A DNA stretch of 64,000 nt from Lentzea jiangxiensis (GTDB taxonomy: Bacteria > Actinomycetota > Actinomycetes > Mycobacteriales > Pseudonocardiaceae). This document shows positions 55,428 through 64,000 of this stretch, in pieces. Below the pieces are notes generated by a model, which saw nothing but the letters and a program-made list of their open reading frames with translations, made no database searches and had not been told where the DNA came from. How positions within the stretch are numbered: the first letter of the stretch is position 1; every line of letters begins with the position of its first letter. Position numbers and translations under genes: made by a program. The stretch is taken from contig NZ_FNIX01000006.1 in NCBI RefSeq assembly GCF_900104175.1, forward strand, positions 124,001 through 188,000. The letters run 5' to 3'.

Positions 55428-56342
55428 TCAGCGCACCGGCTGGGCGGTTGCCGCCGTGGGCGACGTGGCACGGTTGCGTTGGGTCAGCACCACACACACG
55501 AGAACGACCGCGGCCGTGGCCAGTGCCGGCCAGCCAACGGGTTCACCGAGCACCACGGCCGACCACAGCAGCGTCAGAACCGGTTGTGCCAGCTGGATCT
55601 GCCCGATCTTGGCCACCCCTCCCGCGGCCAGGCCCGCGTACCAGGCGAAGAAGCCGAGGAACATCGAGATCAGCGACACGTACCCGAAGCTGAGCCAGAC
55701 GACGCCGGTCGCGCGGGAGAAGTCCGCCGTCCACAGGGAGATCGGGACCGTCACCGGCAACGAGACCACCAGCGCCCAGCACACCGTCCTCGCCCCGCCG
55801 AGCTCGCGGGACAACGCGCCACCCTCGGCGTAACCCAGGCCGCACAACACGACGGCGACCACCAGGTAGAGGTCGGCGAGGCCGAGCGAACCGGAGAGAC
55901 CGCCACCGGTGGCCACGAACGCCAGCACCGCGAGCAGACCGGCACCGCTGGACAGCCAGAACGCCACGGGCGGCCGTTCCGAGGCGCGCAGGACCGCCCA
56001 GATCGCCGTCGACATGGGCAGCACGGCGATCACGACGGCGCCGTGGGCCGAGGTCTGGGTGGTGAGGGCGAGAGAGGTGAAGAGCGGGAAGCCGATCACG
56101 ATGCCCAGCGCGACGACGACGAGCCGCCGCACCTGCGTCACCGTCGGGCGGGACGCACGCGATAACGCGAGGTAGCCGATCGCCAGGACACCGGCGACGA
56201 ACGCGCGTCCGAACGCGACGAACCACGGGTCGAGACCTGCCACCGCCAGGCGGGTCGCGGGCAGGGAGAAGCTGAACCCCAGTACGCCCAGCGCACCGAG
56301 TGTTACCCCCGCAGGCACGATAACGTTACTCTTGGCTCTCAT
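55428..56342 (-). CDS. EamA/DMT-family transporter
   Basis: Ten-helix drug/metabolite transporter of 304 residues, two EamA repeats. PAGVTLGALGVLGFSFSLPATRLA and the second repeat's QLAQPVLTLLWSAVVLGEPVGWPALATAAVVL show the typical GEP/WSA ends. No substrate can be assigned. Its ATG at 56342 overlaps the ATG of the divergent MocR gene by 2 bp (CATG), so both genes must share a promoter region lying inside coding sequence. On the minus strand TATCCT lies 5 bases before this ATG, which suggests a leaderless transcript. Confidence 0.87.
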   Translation of the reverse strand: MRAKSNVIVPAGVTLGALGVLGFSFSLPATRLAVAGLDPWFVAFGRAFVAGVLAIGYLALSRASRPTVTQVRRLVVVALGIVIGFPLFTSLALTTQTSAHGAVVIAVLPMSTAIWAVLRASERPPVAFWLSSGAGLLAVLAFVATGGGLSGSLGLADLYLVVAVVLCGLGYAEGGALSRELGGARTVCWALVVSLPVTVPISLWTADFSRATGVVWLSFGYVSLISMFLGFFAWYAGLAAGGVAKIGQIQLAQPVLTLLWSAVVLGEPVGWPALATAAVVLVCVVLTQRNRATSPTAATAQPVR

Positions 56343-56373
56343 GAATGAGGATAACGCAGCCGTCCGCGTTATC
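56319..56373. promoter_or_regulatory. GATAACG boxes around the shared EamA/MocR start
   Basis: GATAACG occurs at 56319-56325 and 56350-56356, 31 bp apart (about three helical turns), and inverted as CGTTATC at 56367-56373. Direct repeats of this kind are typical of MocR/GntR binding. The first copy lies before the starts, the others within the MocR coding region. Confidence 0.5.
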
Positions 56374-57735
56374 GAGGACCTCAGGGCGGTCGCCCGCGCC
56401 GGTCGTGCCGGGGACCGCATGCCCTCGGTGCGCGACCTGATGACACGGCACCGCGCGTCGCCCGCGACGGTCCAGCAGGCGATCCAGCGCGTGGCGGCGG
56501 AAGGCCTCGTCGAGGTGCGGCCTGGCCGGGGCAGCTTCGTGGCCCCGCGGACGGGTGCGAGCGGCCACGACCTGTCGTGGCAGGCCGTCGCACTCGGCGA
56601 GGGCAGGCCCGGCGAGGACTTGGTGGCGAACCTCGTCGCGGTGCCGAAACCGGAGGTTATCCCGCTGACCAGCGGCTACCTCGACCCCGACCTGCAGCCC
56701 ACCGACGCGCTCGGCGCCGCGCTCAGCCGGGCCGCCCGCAGACCCGCGTCGTGGGGACGCGTGCCGGTCGAGGGCAGGGAGGAGCTGCGCGCGTGGTTCG
56801 CGAAGGAGGCGGGCGGCGAGCTCAGGGCCGGTGACATCACGGTCTGCGCGGGCGCGCAGGAGGCCCTGGCGACGGTGTTCCGCGGGCTCGGCACCCAGGG
56901 CGACACCGTGCTCGTCGAGTCTCCCACCTACCTCGGCGCGATCGCGGCCGCACGCGATGCCGGGCTCAAGGTCGTGCCCGTCCCCGCCGACCACGACGGC
57001 GTGCGGCCGGACCTGCTGCGGGCCGCGTTCGAACGGACCGGCGCGAAGGTCTTCTACTGCCAGCCGTTGCACGCGAACCCGCACGGCGCGGTGTTGTCGG
57101 ACGAGCGGCGCACCGAGGTCATGCGGACCGTCCGCACGGTGGGGGCGTTCCTCGTCGAGGACGACTGGGCACGCGGCTTCACGATCGACGGCACCGCGCC
57201 GCCGACGCTGGCCTCGCAGGACACCGACGGCCACGTCGTCTACGTCCGCTCGCTCACCAAGGTCGCCGCGCCCGGACTGCGCGTCGCGGCGATCGGGGCG
57301 CGCGGGCCGGCCGGCACACGCCTGAAGAACACCCGCTCCCGGCAGGACCTGTACGTCGCGGGACCCCTGCAGGAGGCGGCGATCGACTTCGTGACCTCCC
57401 CCGCCTGGCGGCGGCACCTGCGCACGCTCCAGCAGTCCTTGAGGTCCCGGCGCGACGCTCTGGCCCGCGCGGTCGGCGACCACCTGCCGGAGCTGCGGAT
57501 CGCGAAGTCGTCGGGCGGCCTGCACCTGTGGGTGGCGTTGCCCGACGGCGTCGACGACCTGGAGCTGACGACGGCCGCGGCGGCGCGGGACGTCGTGGTA
57601 TTCCCGGGACGGGCGTGGTTCGCCGCTGAACCGCCCGGGAGCTTTCTCCGTTTGACCTATGGGGGCGCACCCGAGCACGTGCTCGCCGAGGGTGTGCGAC
57701 GTCTGGCGGAGGCCGTGTCGGCCGTGCGGCGGTGA
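56341..57735 (+). CDS. MocR/GntR-family regulator with aminotransferase domain
   Basis: PLP-binding transcription factor of 464 residues. The N-terminal GntR winged helix covers about residues 10-75 (MPSVRDLMTRHRASPATVQQAI, GLVEVRPGRGSFVAP), and the fold-type I aminotransferase-like domain follows (GAQEALATVFRGLGTQGD, the Asn/Pro region in CQPLHANPHGAVL, the PLP Lys in SLTKVAAPGLRVAAIG). The partner gene is the head-to-head EamA transporter, a common target of MocR proteins, whose efflux may concern the PLP-related ligand. The start ATG 56341 shares two bases with the EamA ATG. Confidence 0.88.
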   Translation: MNEDNAAVRVIEDLRAVARAGRAGDRMPSVRDLMTRHRASPATVQQAIQRVAAEGLVEVRPGRGSFVAPRTGASGHDLSWQAVALGEGRPGEDLVANLVAVPKPEVIPLTSGYLDPDLQPTDALGAALSRAARRPASWGRVPVEGREELRAWFAKEAGGELRAGDITVCAGAQEALATVFRGLGTQGDTVLVESPTYLGAIAAARDAGLKVVPVPADHDGVRPDLLRAAFERTGAKVFYCQPLHANPHGAVLSDERRTEVMRTVRTVGAFLVEDDWARGFTIDGTAPPTLASQDTDGHVVYVRSLTKVAAPGLRVAAIGARGPAGTRLKNTRSRQDLYVAGPLQEAAIDFVTSPAWRRHLRTLQQSLRSRRDALARAVGDHLPELRIAKSSGGLHLWVALPDGVDDLELTTAAAARDVVVFPGRAWFAAEPPGSFLRLTYGGAPEHVLAEGVRRLAEAVSAVRR

Positions 57736-57760
57736 TCGCGTCACATGAATTGCATCGTTC

Positions 57761-57780
57761 GTTAACTTGACTCAATCCAG
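57761..57780 (+). promoter_or_regulatory. Candidate FurA box and promoter
   Basis: GTTAACTTGACTCAATCCAG lies 14 bp before the furA GTG and contains TTGACT at 57767. In Streptomyces and mycobacteria FurA binds an AT-rich site of similar AACTTGA type at the furA-katG promoter. An interrupted dyad is visible, but the match to a consensus cannot be scored here. Confidence 0.5.
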
Positions 57781-57793
57781 AAAAGACGGCAGT

Positions 57794-58237
57794 GTGGACC
57801 CCGTGCCCACGGCTTCCGATTTCGAGCGCATGTTGCGTGGAGCGTCGCTCCGGGTGACGGCTCCGAGGATGGCTGTGCTGTCCGCGGTGCACTCCCACCC
57901 GCACGCCGACACGGACTCGATCATCGGTGTCGTGCGCCAGAACCTCGGCGCGGTCTCCCACCAGGCCGTGTACGACGTGCTCCGCGCCCTGACCGGAGCC
58001 GGCCTGCTGCGCAAGATCGAGCCCCAGGGCTCGGTCGCCCGCTACGAGACGCGCGTCGGGGACAACCACCACCATGTCGTGTGCAGGTCCTGCGGTGCCA
58101 TCGCCGACGTCGACTGCGCGATCGGCCACGCACCGTGCATGGACGCGTCCGACGACCACGGGTTCGTCATCGACGAGGCCGAGGTCATCTACTGGGGCAC
58201 CTGCCCTGAGTGCACGACCGCCGCGAAAAGTTCTTGA
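57794..58237 (+). CDS. furA: Ferric-uptake-type regulator FurA
   Basis: Fur-family repressor of 147 residues that controls katG. The winged helix is LRGASLRVTAPRMAVLSAVHSHPHADTD to SHQAVYDVLRALTGAGLLRKIEPQGSVARYETR; the metal site is NHHHVVCRSCGAIADVDCAIGH with CxxC and HHH, and a further CPEC pair lies near the end. Start at the GTG 57794 is preferred; a GTG at 57803 is three codons further in. The gene lies 18 bp upstream of katG in the classical furA-katG operon. Confidence 0.92.
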   Translation: MDPVPTASDFERMLRGASLRVTAPRMAVLSAVHSHPHADTDSIIGVVRQNLGAVSHQAVYDVLRALTGAGLLRKIEPQGSVARYETRVGDNHHHVVCRSCGAIADVDCAIGHAPCMDASDDHGFVIDEAEVIYWGTCPECTTAAKSS

Positions 58238-60475
<2,238 letters not shown>

Positions 60476-60487
60476 TCCCGTTCTGCC

Positions 60488-60531
60488 CCGGTACCCCAGG
60501 CCACTCCTCCGGCCTGGGGTACCGGCGTTTT
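60488..60531 (+). terminator. Strong rho-independent terminator after katG
   Basis: Perfect 15-bp arms (CCGGTACCCCAGGCC / GGCCTGGGGTACCGG) with an 8-base loop are followed by CGTTTT. Confidence 0.93.
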
Positions 60532-60930
60532 CGGGGTGTGGTGGTGTTGGCGGGATTGGGGCAGGACGCGTGGTGGCTCGGGGTGAGGTGCGGGCCTGGC
60601 CAAGGCGCTCGAACAGTTAGGCGCGATTGGCTGGGAGGCCAAGTGCTGGGCCAGCCGAACGCTGGAGCGCAAGGGTCGGGTTGCGGCGCGAAGCCGGCAG
60701 CGCTGCCCTCTCCGATGACGCGCGACCTGAGACTTGCGGCGCCGCCTGCACGGGAACGGGGTCCGTTGTCGGACAAGCAGCGGTAGACAGACAGCGGCGG
60801 GCCCGAACCCGCGCGCCGATAGCGGCCCGAGGTCGACCACGGAAGCAGAGTCCCGTTCGGACAGTGGAGCCGGAGCACCACCACAACGGACGACGGCCCG
60901 CCGATCGCCACCACTCCTAACCACCGCGGC
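60532..60930. other. Non-coding stretch between katG and the tandem repeats
   Basis: About 400 bp. Several overlapping frames are open, but all are Arg/Pro/Gly-rich without a plausible start, domain or neighbour relation. Short imperfect dyads (for example around GTCCG...CGGAC) are present. I see no gene here. Confidence 0.5.
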
Positions 60931-60996
60931 GCACCCTGCCCACACCTCCCTGCCCACGCCTCCCTGCGCACATCTCCCTGCGCACATCTCCCCTGT
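60931..60996. repeat. Short tandem repeat, 14-bp unit
   Basis: Four successive units of the type CCTCCCTGCSCACR (60931-60944, 60945-60958, 60959-60972, 60973-60986) and a partial fifth. The first has two changes and the later ones one or two each. It ends 10 bp before the dedA stop. Such repeats may expand or contract between strains. Confidence 0.8.
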
Positions 60997-61005
60997 ACCG
61001 CAACG

Positions 61006-61647
61006 TCATCGGCGGACGCGAGGCATCACCACCGTCTCCTCCGGGTCGCCCTTGGAGCGCTGGCGCAGCCGCGTCACCACGAACAGCACCACGGCAACCA
61101 CTACGGCGGCGATGACGAGCTTCTGGAAGATGCCGGCGTACGACTCGACGCGGTGCCAGTTCTCGCCGAGCAGGTAGCCGGCGCTGACGAAGATCGTGTT
61201 CCAGATCAGGCTGCCCGCGGTGGTCAGCACCAGAAATTTCGGGAAGTTCATGCGTTCCACGCCCGCGGGCAGCGAGATGAAGCTGCGGAACAGCGGCACC
61301 ATGCGGCCTAAGAACACCGCCTTGGTGCCGTGGCGGGTGAACCAGGCCTCGGTCCTGTCGAAGTCGGACACGCGCACCAGCGGGAGGCGCGAGACCAGGC
61401 GGCGGGTTCGGTCGCGGCCGAGGAGCATGCCCGCCAGGTAGACGACCACAGCGCCCAGCACCGAGCCCAGCGTGGTCCAGAACAGGGCCGCCGGGAAGCT
61501 GAACACGCCCTTGCTCGCGGAGAAGCCCGCCAGGGGCAGGACCAGTTCGCTCGGGATCGGCGGGAACAGGTTGTCGAGGCCCACGACCACGGCCGCGCCC
61601 ACGCCTCCCAGCGACTCCATCAGCGAGACGGCCCACTCTGCCAGCAT
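61006..61647 (-). CDS. DedA-family membrane protein
   Basis: Membrane protein of 213 residues with the DedA/SNARE-associated motifs: VGLDNLFPPIPSELVLPLAG (the conserved PxxPSE), FLGRMVPLFRSFISLPAGVERM (RxxPxxRxxxSxxAG) and SLIWNTIFVSAGYLLGENW. DedA proteins support lipid-carrier recycling and membrane stress tolerance. It is divergent from the sensor-kinase gene (153 bp between starts), which suggests shared regulation. Confidence 0.88.
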   Translation of the reverse strand: MLAEWAVSLMESLGGVGAAVVVGLDNLFPPIPSELVLPLAGFSASKGVFSFPAALFWTTLGSVLGAVVVYLAGMLLGRDRTRRLVSRLPLVRVSDFDRTEAWFTRHGTKAVFLGRMVPLFRSFISLPAGVERMNFPKFLVLTTAGSLIWNTIFVSAGYLLGENWHRVESYAGIFQKLVIAAVVVAVVLFVVTRLRQRSKGDPEETVVMPRVRR

Positions 61648-61800
61648 CGGATTCTCCCTGCGTTGCAACGGATTTGTCGTGGTCAACGCTAGGAAGCGGC
61701 TCGCTTGAGGACCATGAGGTCGACCGCCGGGATTCGTGCGGGAAGCCGCAGGGCAAGAGTGTGGTAAACCGCAATGCCGGGGTGCGGGTGGGTCAGTACC

Positions 61801-62934
61801 GTGATCGACGTGCACCAGGATGAGCAGCTCAGCGCGGGTTCGTTGGTGCGCGGCTGGTTCCGGGCGTTCTTCGGGGTGCTGCTGGGGATCGCGACCGCGC
61901 CGCCGGGCCTGCTGGTCGCGATGCTCGGGGTCGGCACGGTCAGGATGACCGAGTTCGAGCTGCGGCGGATCGAGCGGTGGAGCGGCGCGGCGCACGCCGA
62001 CCCGTTGACGCCGCGGCGGTGCCAGCGCTACTTGGGCGTGCGGTGGATGGTGGGCGGCCTGGGCTTCGGCGTGGTCCTGATGCTGCTGCTCTACCTCACC
62101 ACCGCGGCGTCGATGGTGACGGCGTGGCTCTTCGACGGCTCGTGGGGCCTGGTCAAGGACGGCGACGTGGTGAGCGGCGAGTTGATCGCCGTGGCGACGC
62201 TGCCGGGCACCTTGCTCATCTTCGTCACGCTGGCCGGCGTGACGGGCGTGGCGGTGCTCGACCGGTGGCTCGCGACGGCGATGCTCGGCCGCAGTCAGCA
62301 AACGATGCTGCGGCAACGGGTCGCGGAGCTGACCAGCACGCGGGCGGAGGTGATCGAGGCGATCGACGACGAGCGCAGGCGCATCGAGCGCGACCTGCAC
62401 GACGGCGTCCAGCAGCGGCTCGTCGCGCTCGGCATGCTGATCGGCAGAGCGCGGCGGGCCCGGGGTGAGGAGCAGTTGCAGCAGTTGCTGGAGCAGGCGC
62501 ACGACACCGCCGGCGAGGCCATCGACGAACTGCGCGAGGTCGCGACCCGCGTGTACCCCGCCGTGCTCGACGACTCGGGGCTGGGCACGGCGCTCGAGGT
62601 GCTGGCGGAACGGTCGGGCGTGCGCGTCGAGATCCGCAACGAGCTGCGGGCCTCACCGGGCGCCGCACTGGAGACGGTGATCTACTTCGTGGCGTCCGAG
62701 GCGGTCAACAACGCGGCCAAGCACGCCGACGCCTCACTCGTGGAGATCTTCGTGCAGCAGGTGCCGGGCGGCATCACGGTCGTGGTGCGGGACGACGGCG
62801 TCGGTGGCGCCGACCCGTCCGGCACCGGGCTGTCCGGGCTCGCCAGGAGGGTCAAGGCGGTGGACGGGGTGTTCGAGGTGATCAGCCCGAGCGGCGGACC
62901 CACCACGATCGGTGCGAGGGTGCCGTGCGAGTGA
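61801..62934 (+). CDS. NarL-type sensor histidine kinase
   Basis: Kinase of 377 residues. N-terminal helices (FRAFFGVLLGIATAPPGLLVAML, GLGFGVVLMLLLYLTTAASMVTA, TLPGTLLIFVTLAGVTGVAVL) form a membrane sensor. DHp with ERRRIERDLHDGVQQRLVALGMLIG (phospho-His in ERDLHDG), then an ATPase domain with SEAVNNAAKHADASL and DDGVGGADPSGTGLSGLARR. GTG at 61801 is the best start. Its end overlaps the regulator by 10 bp. Confidence 0.87.
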   Translation: MIDVHQDEQLSAGSLVRGWFRAFFGVLLGIATAPPGLLVAMLGVGTVRMTEFELRRIERWSGAAHADPLTPRRCQRYLGVRWMVGGLGFGVVLMLLLYLTTAASMVTAWLFDGSWGLVKDGDVVSGELIAVATLPGTLLIFVTLAGVTGVAVLDRWLATAMLGRSQQTMLRQRVAELTSTRAEVIEAIDDERRRIERDLHDGVQQRLVALGMLIGRARRARGEEQLQQLLEQAHDTAGEAIDELREVATRVYPAVLDDSGLGTALEVLAERSGVRVEIRNELRASPGAALETVIYFVASEAVNNAAKHADASLVEIFVQQVPGGITVVVRDDGVGGADPSGTGLSGLARRVKAVDGVFEVISPSGGPTTIGARVPCE

Positions 62935-63569
62935 TCCTGGCCGAAGACTCGACGCTGCTGCGCGAGGGCCTGGTCCGGCTGCTCGCCGAGGAGGGCCACG
63001 ACGTCGTGGCAGCCGTCGGCACCGCGCCCGAGCTGCTCAAAGCCACCGACGAGCACCGGCCGGACGTCGTGGTCACCGACGTCCGGATGCCGCCGGACCA
63101 CAAGGATGACGGCATGCGGGCCGCGCTCGAGATCCGTGAGCGGTGGCCGGAGGTCAGCGTGCTGGTGCTCTCCCAGTACGTCGAGAACCGCTACGCCACC
63201 GAGTTGATCACCAGCACCGGCGGCAAGGTCGGCTACCTGCTCAAGGACCGGGTGGCCCAGGTCGACGAGTTCCTGGAGGCACTCGAGAGGGTCGCGGCGG
63301 GCGGCGCGGCCTTCGACCCGGAGGTCGTACGGCGGCTGCTGACGAGGACGACGCACGTCGACCCGCTCGAAACGCTGACAGCGCGGGAGAAGGACGTCTT
63401 GGAGCTGATGACCCAAGGCCTCACGAACGCCCGCATCTCCACCCAACTGCACATCTCGCAGAGCGCCGCCGAGAAGCACATCAACGCGATCTTCGACAAG
63501 CTCGGCCTCTCCGGCTCGACCGGTGTGAGCCGCCGCGTGATGGCCGTCGTCCGCTACCTGGGCAGCTGA
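62925..63569 (+). CDS. LuxR-family response regulator
   Basis: Regulator of 214 residues. The acidic pair is in VILAEDSTLLREGLVRLLAE, the phospho-acceptor Asp in DVVVTDVRMPPDHKDDG, the Ser/Thr switch region in VLVLSQYVE and the Lys in GYLLKDRVAQ. The HTH is LTAREKDVLELMTQGLTNARI with AEKHINAIFDKLGL. The GTG at 62925 lies inside the kinase end. Its TGA shares a base with the ATG of the following phosphotransferase-like frame. Confidence 0.92.
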   Translation: MRVILAEDSTLLREGLVRLLAEEGHDVVAAVGTAPELLKATDEHRPDVVVTDVRMPPDHKDDGMRAALEIRERWPEVSVLVLSQYVENRYATELITSTGGKVGYLLKDRVAQVDEFLEALERVAAGGAAFDPEVVRRLLTRTTHVDPLETLTAREKDVLELMTQGLTNARISTQLHISQSAAEKHINAIFDKLGLSGSTGVSRRVMAVVRYLGS

Positions 63570-64000
63570 TGGCCGCCCTCGCCGAACGCCGAGCGAAGAG
63601 ACTCGCGGACATCGGAAGGCAGGACCTGCCGTTCGCCTGCCGCAGCTCCTCGAGGACAGGTGGGACCTGCCACGCGGCCAGGTCCACGTCGTCCTCTCGT
63701 CCCTACCCGGCGCCTTGTTCGTACCTGCCCGGCACCCGGTGGAGCACGGCGAGCGACGACGCGGTCCGCGAGGTGCTCGACGCGCTCGCCGCAGTCGAAC
63801 CGGACGCCGAACTCGTCTTCCCGCTGCTGACCGACGACGAGCGGAGCGAGGCCGAGGAAGTGCTGCGGCGGTTCGCGGAGCTGCCGCCCGCGAGAGGGTT
63901 CGTGCACGGCGACCTGGCGCCGGTCACCCTGCGGTGGCACAACGGGAAGATCAGCGGCATCCTCGACTGGGACTTCGCCTGCGCCGGCGACCCCGCGCTC
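63569..64000 (+). pseudogene. Aminoglycoside-phosphotransferase-like gene, truncated and probably frameshifted, continues beyond window
   Basis: The frame beginning at ATG 63569 (TGATG with the regulator stop) ends in a clear APH catalytic region: FVHGDLAPV (Asp of the HGD loop) and ILDWDFACAGDP (metal Asp). Residues 1-22 (MAALAERRAKRLADIGRQDLPF) and those from about 55 onward also fit APH proteins. The stretch between, about 63635-63710, is only APH-like in another frame (LPQLLEDRWDLPRGQVHVV), so a one-base loss near 63636 and a compensating change near 63710 are indicated. The N-terminal ATP-binding lobe is missing. Either sequencing errors or a decaying gene would explain it. Confidence 0.6.

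Noticed and set aside
60931-60996. Possible CRISPR array
   Set aside because: The repeats are contiguous 14-bp units with no spacers and no cas genes nearby.

Overview
The window is a high-GC actinomycete chromosome segment with many GTG starts and operons packed through 1-4 bp stop/start overlaps. XRE/DUF397 and DUF5313 genes, a conservon (CvnA/B/C) block, a SARP-NB-ARC-TPR regulator and a FurA-KatG pair point to Pseudonocardiales (Lentzea/Saccharothrix-like). The genus is an inference. I see no insertion sequence, integrase, CRISPR array or rRNA gene.

Layout. 1-1.66 kb: end of a sugar-alcohol ABC transporter operon with its dehydrogenase. 1.67-7.6 kb: a two-component pair, a radical-SAM-like orphan, an XRE/DUF397 pair, asparaginase and a GNAT. 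7.8-11.75 kb: a methylthioadenosine-salvage operon (mtnA-C-B-D) headed by a DszC/SfnB-like monooxygenase. 11.9-21.9 kb: cold-shock protein, a tRNA-like remnant, secreted PI-PLC-like protein, aminotransferase, GT2, TetR-GlcD-hydrolase, OhrR-DUF5313, SurE and a PfkB kinase. 21.9-26.4 kb: secreted hexosaminidase behind a DasR-like box, a DUF6461-like protein and a flavin monooxygenase. 26.7-34.9 kb: one long leftward block of MFS carrier, its small subunit, cvnA, cvnB, cvnC, nitroreductase and SARP regulator. 35.2-43 kb: acetate symporter pair, a second two-component pair, PAP2, two DinB proteins and an LTA-synthase-like enzyme. 43-51.5 kb: the cluster described next. 51.4-57.7 kb: quinone reductase, XRE/membrane pair, serine hydrolase, small enzymes and a head-to-head EamA/MocR pair. 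57.8-64 kb: furA-katG, DedA, a third two-component pair and a damaged phosphotransferase gene.

The most interesting region is 43.0-51.5 kb. It holds a GTP cyclohydrolase II homologue (ribA-like) in which the switch tyrosine is replaced by histidine, a creatininase-family hydrolase and a RibD-type reductase. These are the three protein types expected for GTP -> formylaminopyrimidine (FAPy) -> diaminopyrimidine -> ribitylaminopyrimidine, the route archaea use. Beside them lie a PTPS-like protein that has lost zinc ligands, a zinc-free MDR dehydrogenase, a GT4 glycosyltransferase, a methyltransferase, a flippase-like integral membrane protein, a CDP-alcohol phosphatidyltransferase, DoxX and an amidohydrolase. 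I infer that the region makes a pyrimidine- or pterin-derived product, perhaps glycosylated or lipid-linked.

Tail-to-tail overlaps between convergent genes recur through the window (7-87 bp), and most operons show start/stop coupling, so functional units can be read from gene spacing. Few genes have simple intergenic terminators; five convincing hairpins are listed.
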